Below are positions 51,502 through 58,368 of a stretch of 58,503 bases of DNA, one piece after another. The translations under genes were made by a program, and so were the position numbers. The DNA comes from Candidatus Aminicenantota bacterium (GTDB lineage Bacteria; Acidobacteriota; Aminicenantia; Aminicenantales; Aminicenantaceae). Location: positions 1-58,503 of the forward strand of contig JAUVXM010000009.1 of the NCBI GenBank assembly GCA_030603565.1, written 5' to 3'. The notes under the pieces were generated by a model, which was not told the DNA's origin, made no database searches, and saw only the letters and a program-made list of their open reading frames with translations. Numbering within the stretch: the stretch's first letter is position 1; each line of letters starts with the position of its first letter.

Positions 51502-51640
51502 CTTGAGTTCACCAATTTAATGAAGTTTTATTCTAAAGAGATGACCAGGGATTGTCAAGCATGATTTTGTCATCTTTTCCTATAAAGAGAAGTTGTCGTT
51601 TTATCCTCAGAAAGTAAACAGCAGTTTGCAACTTATTACT

Positions 51641-51711
51641 TTAGCCTAATATCGAGTTTAGTAGCTTACAGGTGGAAATAAAGAGCTCTTTTTATGAATA
51701 ATTAAGGCTAA
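51641..51711. repeat. Short palindromic element relic
   Basis: TTAGCCTAATATCGAG on the left and TTTTTATGAATAATTAAGGC TAA on the right match the outer ends of the CCTGAATTATTCA family. It lies 66 bp upstream of the PadR promoter. Remaining parts of 51502-51776 show nothing recognisable. Confidence 0.55.
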
Positions 51712-51776
51712 ACAATTGAGAGCACTTCTTATTTTCCTGGGTATGAGTTTTTTCTAAAAAAAAAATAAAATATTAC

Positions 51777-51805
51777 TTGACATAGTGATAACTTAACACT
51801 ATTAT
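51777..51805 (+). promoter_or_regulatory. Promoter and PadR-type operator
   Basis: TTGACA (51777-51782), 17-bp spacer, TATTAT (51800-51805). AGTGATAACTTAACACT (51784-51800) is a near-perfect palindrome filling the spacer, as expected for a PadR autoregulatory site. It is about 107 bp upstream of the PadR start. Confidence 0.75.
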
Positions 51806-51911
51806 TAATTTGTAAATATAATTAAATTTACATTAATAATAAAATGTTATTACTTAGGCAGAGACATACTGACCATAAAAGGCAGAATTTTTTCGGGAGG
51901 AGGTCATCACA

Positions 51912-52280
51912 TTGAACTTTATTAGCGATGCCAATAAAAAGTTTCAAAAGGAGTTGAACTCGGGTACAGCTTCTCTCGTTCTATTAAGTGTGCTCGATCG
52001 GGCCAAGGAACCCATGTATGGATATCAAATCGCTAAACTCATTGAAGCTCAGGATGAGAGTGTTCAGATGATGAAGCAAGGAGCCCTCTACCCTGTGCTG
52101 CGATCCCTAGAAAACAGTGGGTTACTGGAAAGCTATGTCGACCCTTCCATTACAGGTCCGCCGCGGCGGTACTATAAGGTCACCAAGTCCGGTCAGGAAA
52201 CACTGGATGCTTGGGCCAAGATATGGAATCAGACAAAAGCATTTGTCGATACTCTTTTAGAGGAAAACGAACATGTTTAA
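51912..52280 (+). CDS. PadR-family transcriptional regulator
   Basis: A 122-residue PadR-type winged-helix regulator: KELNSGTASLVLLSVLDRAKEPMYGYQIAKLIE, MMKQGALYPVLRSLENSGLLESYVDPSITGPPRRYYKVTKSGQETL, then a C-terminal dimerisation helix. It uses a TTG start at 51912 behind a very strong GGGAGGAGG site; no in-frame ATG fits. It overlaps the HAAS protein gene by 8 bp, a common PadR-HAAS pairing in which both control an ABC exporter. Confidence 0.92.
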   Translation: MNFISDANKKFQKELNSGTASLVLLSVLDRAKEPMYGYQIAKLIEAQDESVQMMKQGALYPVLRSLENSGLLESYVDPSITGPPRRYYKVTKSGQETLDAWAKIWNQTKAFVDTLLEENEHV

Positions 52281-53160
52281 AGACGTCCATGAATACTTGA
52301 GTCAACTTAAAAGAGAACTCAAAGGCAGCGATCCCGCTCTCACCCAGGATGCCCTCGCTGATGCCGAAGAGCACCTAAGAACCGCCCTCGACAATGCCAA
52401 AAAAGAGGCTCCCCACATTTCAGAGACTGAGGCATTGGATGCGATTCTAGAAAAGTATGGAGAGCCTAACGAGGTCGCATCCGCTTACAAAGAAATTGAA
52501 GATCAAATTTCCTCATTCCTCTATCCTCCTCAGCCGTCAAAAACTCGATCTCGCCTGGCTAAATTCTTTAGTATTTATGGAGATTCCCAAGCATGGGCTG
52601 CAGTCTTATATATGCTATTTTCTCTCGTTACAGGCATCCTTTTCGGTTTATGGGCCTTATTCGGAATGCCTCTGTCTTTGATATCACTTATTTTCATTAT
52701 CGGACTTCCGCTGATAGGCTTGTTTCTCCTTTCCCTCAGAGGAATAGCCCTTATTGAAGGCCGTATTGTTGAAGCCCTGCTCGGTATCCGCATGCCACGA
52801 AAGCCTGTGTTTGTGAGTCAAGGGCTCGGGCCTTGGGAAAAATTTAAATCCCTCATAAAGGACCCCGACACCTGGAAATCTCTTGCCTACCTGATACTTT
52901 TATTCCCTTTTGGATGGATCTATTTCGGGCTGAGTGGATTTGCCCTTGCTTGTGCTCTATCATTCATTTTCGCGCCTGTTCTGGAATTGATCTTTCACCT
53001 TCCTTTGGAACTTTACGGTACATCTGCTTTCACACCTATAGGCATGCTCCATTTTGTCTCTATAGGGGGGATTCTATTGTTGTTTTTAATTTTACATATG
53101 GCGAAATTCGTCGGAAGGATACATGGTCGATATGCAAAATTTATGCTTGTTAGAAAATAA
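52273..53160 (+). CDS. HAAS-domain membrane protein (PadR partner)
   Basis: A 295-residue protein. Residues 1-80 form a HAAS signalling domain (MFKDVHEYLSQLKRELKGSD..DALADAEEHLRTALDNAKKE..AILEKYGEPNEVASAYKEIEDQ). It is followed by about six membrane helices, e.g. WAAVLYMLFSLVTGILFGLW, LISLIFIIGLPLIGLFLLSL, LAYLILLFPFGWIYFGLSGF and FVSIGGILLLFLILHMAKFV. In known loci such proteins work with PadR regulators next to ABC transporters, matching the permease remnant just downstream. Confidence 0.85.
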   Translation: MFKDVHEYLSQLKRELKGSDPALTQDALADAEEHLRTALDNAKKEAPHISETEALDAILEKYGEPNEVASAYKEIEDQISSFLYPPQPSKTRSRLAKFFSIYGDSQAWAAVLYMLFSLVTGILFGLWALFGMPLSLISLIFIIGLPLIGLFLLSLRGIALIEGRIVEALLGIRMPRKPVFVSQGLGPWEKFKSLIKDPDTWKSLAYLILLFPFGWIYFGLSGFALACALSFIFAPVLELIFHLPLELYGTSAFTPIGMLHFVSIGGILLLFLILHMAKFVGRIHGRYAKFMLVRK

Positions 53161-53172
53161 CCTACAGCCGGC

Positions 53173-53352
53173 GTGGGAAATATCAACATCAACTCGCCCT
53201 ATGCTTTGTACTATCTCATAACTGTAATGTCTCATTTCGGTCTTCTGATCACAGCCGCATTTTTCGGGAATGCCGCCTACAGAGATTTTAAAGAGAATAC
53301 ATATGGTGGGGGAAATTTTCTCCTCAGCCGATTGTTATGGATAGTTCAGGTT
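53173..53352 (+). pseudogene. Fragment of an ABC-type permease
   Basis: From 53173 the frame reads INSPYALYYLITVMSHFGLL and ITAAFFGNAAYRDFKENTYG, matching the N-terminal membrane region of large ABC-2-type permeases (the FGNAxxRDF motif). It loses similarity at about 53318 and runs into a palindromic-element end at 53345. It is probably the remains of the ABC gene of the PadR-HAAS operon. Confidence 0.55.
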
Positions 53353-53605
53353 AATAATGATACCTTACCTGGGCAATCATTATTCTCTTTTTTTCAATCT
53401 TATATACCAAACGATGTTCTACGTTAATACGGCGGGACCAGTATCCTGATAGATTGTGTTTAAGCGGTTCGGGTTTTCCTATTCCTTCATATTTGTTTCT
53501 TTGTATATCTTTGATCAGTTTATTAATGCGTTTTAATATTTTTTTATCAGTATTTTGCCAATATAGGTAATCTTCCCAGGCGTTATCTGAAAAGATAAGC
53601 TTCAT
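53351..53605 (-). CDS. yoeB: YoeB-family mRNA interferase toxin
   Basis: An 84-residue Txe/YoeB toxin: KLIFSDNAWEDYLYWQNTDKKILKRINKLIKDIQRN, GIGKPEPLKHNLSGYWSRRINVEHRLVYKIEKK, and the C-terminal RYHY with the catalytic His-Tyr end. YoeB cleaves mRNA at the ribosomal A site. It overlaps yefM by 4 bp. Its TAA stop is formed by the first bases of a palindromic-element end (TAACCTGAACTAT). Confidence 0.95.
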   Translation of the reverse strand: MKLIFSDNAWEDYLYWQNTDKKILKRINKLIKDIQRNKYEGIGKPEPLKHNLSGYWSRRINVEHRLVYKIEKKRIMIAQVRYHY

Positions 53606-53853
53606 TCAATCAAATCCCGTTCTTTTCCTCTGCTTGCTTCAAGTTCTTCTATCGACTCTATCAAGCGCATTGCATTCTTGGGATTTTGTAAAAGATAAGC
53701 TGTCTCATTCAAGGATTCATAGTCTTCTAATGAGATCATTACAACTGCTTCATTGCTTTTGCGGGTAATTATGACTGGATCATGATCTTCAGAGACTTTT
53801 TTCATAGTTTTTGCTAAATTAGCTCTTGCTGCAGTGTAAGATATTGCTTTCAT
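53602..53853 (-). CDS. yefM: YefM antitoxin
   Basis: An 83-residue YefM/Phd antitoxin: MKAISYTAARANLAKTMKKVSEDHDPVIITRKSNEAVVMISLEDYESLNETAYLLQNPKNAMRL, closely following the YefM consensus. It neutralises YoeB and represses the operon. A TGTACA-type operator at 53896-53907 overlaps its promoter. Confidence 0.96.
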   Translation of the reverse strand: MKAISYTAARANLAKTMKKVSEDHDPVIITRKSNEAVVMISLEDYESLNETAYLLQNPKNAMRLIESIEELEASRGKERDLIE

Positions 53854-53893
53854 TTATGTAATTTCCTTAATTAATGACAAATATGTACTTAAT

Positions 53894-53921
53894 ATTGTAC
53901 ATGTACAGTAATCTTTGTCAA
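53894..53921 (-). promoter_or_regulatory. yefM-yoeB promoter with TGTACATGTACA operator
   Basis: On the minus strand TTGACA (53921-53916), 16-bp spacer, TACAAT (53899-53894). TGTACATGTACA (53896-53907) is a perfect palindrome overlapping the -10. Known YefM operators use TGTACA core half-sites, so the assignment is well supported. Confidence 0.82.
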
Positions 53922-53929
53922 GCCATAAT

Positions 53930-54016
53930 TTACTTCTTCAGTAATATCTTTTCAAAAAATTTAAGTGCTTCCTGGTCGCCGTCCTGGGCTGATTTAACTT
54001 GAGCTTGTTCGTCCAT
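53930..54016 (-). pseudogene. 28-codon remnant, N-terminus like an ECF sigma factor
   Basis: MDEQAQVKSAQDGDQEALKF followed by FEKILLKK and stop. The first part resembles the region-2 start of ECF sigma factors (xxAQxGDxEAL). It would be another N-terminus/C-terminus join. The rest of 53854-54179 shows nothing besides the yefM promoter. Confidence 0.3.
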
Positions 54017-54179
54017 TTTTTGTTCAGTTCTTCTTTCCTGACATTTTTAAAATATCACATATCATATATAAAAACGTGTGTACTGCCATTTTGGTTGACA
54101 GGAAGATTAATGCGGAAACGGGAATTGCAATTTCTTCGGCCTACCATGACGCTTGCAGCAGTTGAGGAAAGATCTGTGT

Positions 54180-55091
54180 TTAAGTGGACAGGGCATTGAT
54201 CAATTTGTCAAGCGCTTTCTTATGCTTTGCTAAGTCCATTTTACGTATGTTAATGAGCTTCCATTTAATAGCCGGCATTTGAGCCAAATGCTCGATTCCC
54301 AAGCGATTCCACTCTGGCTTGCCTTTTTTTATGGATATGAGAAATTGTTTCTCATCATCATTGAGGGAATGAACAAGTGTCTCAGCCAAGCCCCGCTGTA
54401 TCTGCAGCAAGTCATCGAGAGATACTATGCTTTGGAGCATTCCTTTGAACTGATTCTCGTACAATCCTCTGATATCTTGGAATTTAGGGACTAAAAGTTC
54501 GCTCATTGGTCGGTTGTGTCCGGCAAGATATACGACAAAGGCCTGCCGGATCTCAGGAGTGATACCCGTGTCGTCAAGTAGAAGCTTTACGTCGAACAGG
54601 TCCCTCGGATGCTGTCTATCAAGGGCTGCACAGAGCTTACTGCCATACAAGTCAGCTGTGGACAGTGTTTGAATGCTTACAAAGGCTTCGAAATGCTCCT
54701 GTGCAGTAAGGCAAAGGTCACGGCTCTGAGATGAATGTAAGGATCCCCGGAAAATCAGATTGGGCTCGATTTTAATCACTGCATCGACTGTAGTTATGAA
54801 AATTTTTATAACATAGTCTTTAATCCGGCTCTCACGAACTCGAATATTATGCACATGTTGCTCAAGATCGTTCTTTATCGATAAAAGTGTGTTATGAATT
54901 TCCTGCAGTGCCTCTTGGCGTGGCTTTAAAGGAAGATAGGTCAGGTCGATGTCCACAGATATACGGGGCAACTCACGTATAAAAAAGTTGATGGCAGTGC
55001 CGCCCTTTAGAGCAAAACAGGAATGCCGACCAATCTCGGGAAGGCAGCGGAGCATCAGTCTAGCTTGTGGCTCGTAACGGGGATCAAACAC
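54180..55091 (-). CDS. AbiEii/AbiGii-family nucleotidyltransferase toxin
   Basis: A 303-residue toxin. The GTG start at 55091 overlaps the AbiEi stop by 8 bp and has AAGGAG upstream; the longer frame to 55217 only mirrors the antitoxin gene. The nucleotidyltransferase signature is FALKGGTAINFFIRELPRISVDIDLTY (about residues 28-54, GG and DxD). RHPRDLFDVKLLLDDTG follows. Type IV toxins of this family transfer nucleotides, in studied cases to tRNA acceptor ends, causing growth arrest or phage abortive infection. Of the three AbiE-type loci here this is the only one with an intact toxin. Confidence 0.9.
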   Translation of the reverse strand: MFDPRYEPQARLMLRCLPEIGRHSCFALKGGTAINFFIRELPRISVDIDLTYLPLKPRQEALQEIHNTLLSIKNDLEQHVHNIRVRESRIKDYVIKIFITTVDAVIKIEPNLIFRGSLHSSQSRDLCLTAQEHFEAFVSIQTLSTADLYGSKLCAALDRQHPRDLFDVKLLLDDTGITPEIRQAFVVYLAGHNRPMSELLVPKFQDIRGLYENQFKGMLQSIVSLDDLLQIQRGLAETLVHSLNDDEKQFLISIKKGKPEWNRLGIEHLAQMPAIKWKLINIRKMDLAKHKKALDKLINALST

Positions 55092-55881
55092 CCGGCAGCT
55101 CCTTGCGCTGTGGAACGGATATCTGGTATTTTTTGTTAAACTGACCGCCTTTGTAGATTTGGCGTTTTCCTTTTCCGAGATCGACTCGTGATGATTCCAG
55201 GCGCTCGAACCAGGCATGTCCAGCCGTTTCCGCGCTCCAGAGGAAAAATCGTTTTACTTTGATAGAGCGACAGTTCCCTAAAAGCTTCTGGACTAGGTCA
55301 GGCCGGAGTGTGCTGAGTCCTTCCATCAACTGGTACGCATGCATTATGTCGGCATTATCCCTGGCCTTACGTATTTGTTCCATAATGGCTCTTTCAGCAC
55401 TAGACATAATGACTTTGAAGCCTCCACAGTCCAGCTTAGTGATAGCCTTATCAGGAATTTGTTTAAAAAGGGATAAGCAACTATGTCCCAAGTCAGCCTC
55501 CCATTTGTGATTCCGAAACCATGCCGGCAGCTGCTCCGGCTGATCACTTATTAACATGACTCTCTTCTCTCTCCCAAGAGGAACGAAGTGGGAGCGGCCA
55601 TGCAGCTCCAATGCGGTACGTGCCCCAACATGTATGCTCATACCGAGTTGGGTCTGCAGAGTGTAAAGACCTCCCAACCAATCAATTCTGTCGCCTGCTT
55701 GTGCAAAAGCCCTTGCACCAAAACGCACCAACCATCCGGATTTTACATGCCAGTTAGCCAGCCTGCTGGAGACCTGCATTTGGTTGAGCCATTCCTGAGT
55801 CGCAACTGTACCTCTCGGCCACTTTTGAAGCACCTGGTTTATTTTTGTTGGCTTTCGACTAGTCATCCTTGACATTCTCAT
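55084..55881 (-). CDS. AbiEi antitoxin / autoregulator
   Basis: A 265-residue AbiEi_3-type antitoxin. An N-terminal winged helix (NQVLQKWPRGTVATQEWLNQMQVSSRLANWHVKSGWLVRFGARAFAQ) is followed by the core IHVGARTALELHGRSHFVPLGREKRVMLISDQPEQLPAWF and a C-terminal region with SSAERAIMEQIRKARDN and KVKRFFLWSAETAGHAWFERLE. It is driven by the promoter at 55926-55954. Alternative starts at 55875 and 55866 differ by only a few residues. Confidence 0.88.
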   Translation of the reverse strand: MRMSRMTSRKPTKINQVLQKWPRGTVATQEWLNQMQVSSRLANWHVKSGWLVRFGARAFAQAGDRIDWLGGLYTLQTQLGMSIHVGARTALELHGRSHFVPLGREKRVMLISDQPEQLPAWFRNHKWEADLGHSCLSLFKQIPDKAITKLDCGGFKVIMSSAERAIMEQIRKARDNADIMHAYQLMEGLSTLRPDLVQKLLGNCRSIKVKRFFLWSAETAGHAWFERLESSRVDLGKGKRQIYKGGQFNKKYQISVPQRKELPGV

Positions 55882-55925
55882 GTAATTCTAAACTCATGGC
55901 TAAAGTTAGTTTGCTTTTCTATCTA

Positions 55926-55954
55926 AGTATATAGTAATACTAGTTATTTGTCAA
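55926..55954 (-). promoter_or_regulatory. Promoter of the intact AbiEi-AbiEii operon
   Basis: On the minus strand TTGACA (55954-55949), exact 17-bp spacer, TATACT (55931-55926). AGTAT/ATACT half-sites within the spacer and -10 form a possible operator. Confidence 0.75.
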
Positions 55955-55977
55955 GTAAATTAAACTATCATTGATTA

Positions 55978-56033
55978 GTTATTAATGAGATTGGTTTTGA
56001 TTATAGAAAAGGAGCAGTCCGGGAAATATTTTT
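55978..56033. repeat. 56-bp duplicate of a segment inside the DUF4143 gene (58102-58157)
   Basis: Identical over 56 bp with one difference (G versus A) to 58102-58157, where it encodes part of the third DUF4143 ATPase (INEIGFDYRKGTVREIF). Here it abuts the RND remnant stop. It is same-strand and 2.1 kb apart, so a scar of duplication or of a deleted second copy is inferred. Confidence 0.92.
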
Positions 56034-56535
56034 AGCGCTGCTGTCTGCTTCTTTCAAACACCTGGTACAAGATCGGTATGACAATCAATGAAAGAAATAC
56101 AGAACCAACCAGCCCGCTGATCACGGCCACAGCAAATGGTTGTAAAATTTCTCCACCTGAGCCTAGCTGCAAGGCCAGAGGTAAAAAACCGGCAATTGTT
56201 GTCGTATTTGTCATTAGAATAGGACGAAGACGGACTCTGCCAGCCAGAAGCAAAGCTTCTATTTGTGATTTGCCAGCCTGCCGATACCGGACAGCAAAAT
56301 CTATGAGTAATATTCCATTATTAACCACGATTCCTAAGACAGTAATGGCTCCCATAAAGGATGAAATATCAAAATGAGAGCCGGTGATCCAGAGTCCCAG
56401 AATGACAAAGGTGAATGAAAAAATTGTGCCGATGAATATAGCCAGGGCAGTCCAAAAGCGGTTGAACTCAAAAAGTAGAACCACAAAAACTAATAAGCCA
56501 GCAACCGCCAAGGCAAAAAGTAATTGTTTATTGGA
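56032..56535 (-). pseudogene. C-terminal fragment of an RND efflux permease
   Basis: About 160 residues of the last membrane domain of an HAE1/CusA-type RND pump: LLFALAVAGLLVFVVLLFEF, GSHFDISSFMGAITVLGIVVNNGILLIDF, AGRVRLRPILMTNTTTIAGFLPLAL and PFAVAVISGLVGSVFLSLIVIPILY. Intact pumps have over 1000 residues. It is fused out of frame to the MFP gene remnant at about 56530, showing that roughly 3 kb was deleted. Confidence 0.85.
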
Positions 56536-56845
56536 TGGTGGCTATAAGTTCTCCCTTTTTAACCCGATCCCCCTCTGATAAATTAAGATCTAAAATTCTT
56601 CCTTTGAATTGACTGCTGAGTAATGTTTCCTGTTTCGGAGACAATTTTCCGTAGATTACAATTTTTTCTTGGATAGACCCCATCTTGGCTAAGGCTATCC
56701 GGACAGGGACTTTGTAGTCCGATACGCTTTTTTCAAGATGAATTCGAGCCCCAATTTCTCCTGCGCTCTGACTCTTGGCTTTACAGGAGTGAAATAGGAA
56801 AGGAGCAGAAATTAGCATTATAAACATTACCAACCAATTTTTCAT
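56528..56845 (-). pseudogene. N-terminal remnant of an RND periplasmic adaptor (MFP/HlyD)
   Basis: A lipoprotein start (MKNWLVMFIMLISAPFLFHS followed by C), then VPVRIALAKMGSIQEKIVIYGKLSPKQETLLSSQFKGRILDLNLSEGDRVKKGELIATIQ, the first half of the biotinyl-lipoyl hairpin domain of efflux adaptors. Translation ends 3 residues into the RND-derived sequence. Full adaptors are about 350 residues. Its ATG overlaps the TolC remnant stop. Confidence 0.82.
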
Positions 56846-56973
56846 GGCTTAACTCCTATTTTCCCGATTAATAACTCTATTTCTGCCTGAATTTGGCGAA
56901 TAATTAGTGCCGCTTTTTCCTTAGACACCTTAGCAGCGATAAGAGTTTTTTGGGCCAAGAGCACTTCGGTGAC
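56842..56973 (-). pseudogene. C-terminal remnant of a TolC-family outer-membrane factor
   Basis: The frame ends VTEVLLAQKTLIAAKVSKEK, AALIIRQIQAEIELLIGKIG, VKP and stop, the typical final coiled helix of TolC-like proteins. The stop overlaps the adaptor start (ATGA), so the original order was tolC-MFP-RND. Everything upstream of 56973 is lost. Confidence 0.62.
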
Positions 56974-57009
56974 CTAGTCTTATAGCTATAATTTATAAGG
57001 AGGAGGATC

Positions 57010-57096
57010 ATGAACAAAACAAGAAATTCCTACATCCTGAGTCTTTCTAAAGAAGCATGCTTATCCGATTATTTGGGAAATTATGGAAGTACTTGA
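57010..57096 (+). CDS. 28-codon ORF with strong ribosome site, unrecognised
   Basis: AAGGAGGAGG at 56998-57007 precedes ATG at 57010. The product is MNKTRNSYILSLSKEACLSD then YLGNYGST. The strong site is real, but the short product suggests a gene start left by deletion, or a small peptide. Its stop overlaps the -35 of the next promoter. Confidence 0.3.
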   Translation: MNKTRNSYILSLSKEACLSDYLGNYGST

Positions 57097-57121
57097 CATG
57101 CCCAAATATTTTGACTATACT
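57093..57121 (+). promoter_or_regulatory. Promoter of the third DUF4143 ATPase gene
   Basis: TTGACA (57093-57098), exact 17-bp spacer, TATACT (57116-57121). It is 35 bp upstream of the start codon. Confidence 0.75.
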
Positions 57122-57156
57122 CCAAATAAATACATAATATATTGGAATAGAGTCCA

Positions 57157-58368
57157 ATGAGAGAAACTTTTATTGCCACGTATCGACGGCTATTAACAAA
57201 TATGAACTATAAGACTCATCGATATTTGTTTGATTCTTTTAATATAAAAAGTCGAATGACAGGACTTGTTGGCCCTCGAGGAACAGGAAAAACAACGCTT
57301 CTTCTTCAGTATATTAAAGAAAAAATCCAAGATAAGAATGTATGTATTTATCTATCACTGGATCATATATATTTTACCCAAATAAAATTGATTGATTTTG
57401 TAAGGGATTTATATGAGATAGACGGCATTCGATATTATTTTTTAGATGAAGTTCACAAATATCCTAATTGGAATCAAGAATTGAAAAATATTTATGATTC
57501 ATATCCAGATATCAAAGTTATTTATTCTGGAAGTTCCAGTATGGATTTAATAAGAGGTGCTTATGATTTATCACGAAGAAGTGCAATATTTAAAATTGGA
57601 GGAATGTCATTTAGAGAATATTTAGTATTCCGTTTAAATATAAATCTAAATAGTTTTAACTTTGATCAGATAGTAAAGAAAACTGATGCGGCAGTTGATT
57701 ATCTATCTGATATTGATAGATTAAAAGGTTATTTTATAGAGTATTTAGATTATGGATATTATCCATTTATTTTTGAAGATAAAGAGAACTATCACCAAAA
57801 ATTATTAAATATTATAGATAAGACAATCTACGAAGACATATCAAACTACTACAAATTAAAGACGGAAAATTTAATTAGTTTCAAAAAGATAATGTCATAT
57901 TTAGCAACAATACCTCCGGGAAGCTTAAACCGTAATAATATATCTAATAACATTGGACTTGATTTCAAAACCGTAGATAATTATCTGAACATATTAAATG
58001 AGACTGGATTGGTATGTTTGGTAAAAGAAAATAAAGCAGGAAGTGGTTTATTAAAAGGTACAGATAAAATATATTTGGATAATTCCAATTTATATCGAGC
58101 GGTTATTAATGAGATTGGTTTTGATTATAGAAAAGGAACAGTCCGGGAAATATTTTTCATTAAAATGATAAAAAATTATGGGGAGAAAATTTATTATAGT
58201 AAGATTGGAGATTTTCAGGTAAAAAGTACATATTTTGAGATAGGAGGTAAAAGCAAAACTAAAAAACAAATTAAAGATAATTTAAGGAATTCCTACTTAG
58301 TTAAAGATGGAATCATTTATCCAAGTAGAAATGTCATCCCTTTATATTTATTTGGTTTTTTGTATTAG
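57157..58368 (+). CDS. AAA_14 / DUF4143 family ATPase
   Basis: A 403-residue ATPase. Walker A is GLVGPRGTGKTTLLLQ (about residues 36-51), Walker B is IRYYFLDEVHKYPNW, and sensor VIYSGSSSMDL follows. The DUF4143 part has NNISNNIGLDFKTVDNYLNILNETGLVCLV. It is strikingly AT-rich, unlike the other two copies, which suggests separate acquisition. No Shine-Dalgarno is evident; MNYKTHRYLF at 57202 is an alternative start. The TAG stop is the first three bases of a palindromic element. A 56-bp piece of this gene recurs at 55978. Confidence 0.9.
   Translation: MRETFIATYRRLLTNMNYKTHRYLFDSFNIKSRMTGLVGPRGTGKTTLLLQYIKEKIQDKNVCIYLSLDHIYFTQIKLIDFVRDLYEIDGIRYYFLDEVHKYPNWNQELKNIYDSYPDIKVIYSGSSSMDLIRGAYDLSRRSAIFKIGGMSFREYLVFRLNINLNSFNFDQIVKKTDAAVDYLSDIDRLKGYFIEYLDYGYYPFIFEDKENYHQKLLNIIDKTIYEDISNYYKLKTENLISFKKIMSYLATIPPGSLNRNNISNNIGLDFKTVDNYLNILNETGLVCLVKENKAGSGLLKGTDKIYLDNSNLYRAVINEIGFDYRKGTVREIFFIKMIKNYGEKIYYSKIGDFQVKSTYFEIGGKSKTKKQIKDNLRNSYLVKDGIIYPSRNVIPLYLFGFLY

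Noticed and set aside
51502-51776. Riboswitch upstream of the TonB receptor locus
   Set aside because: No cobalamin-, TPP- or other aptamer-like conserved boxes could be seen; only a repeat relic is present.
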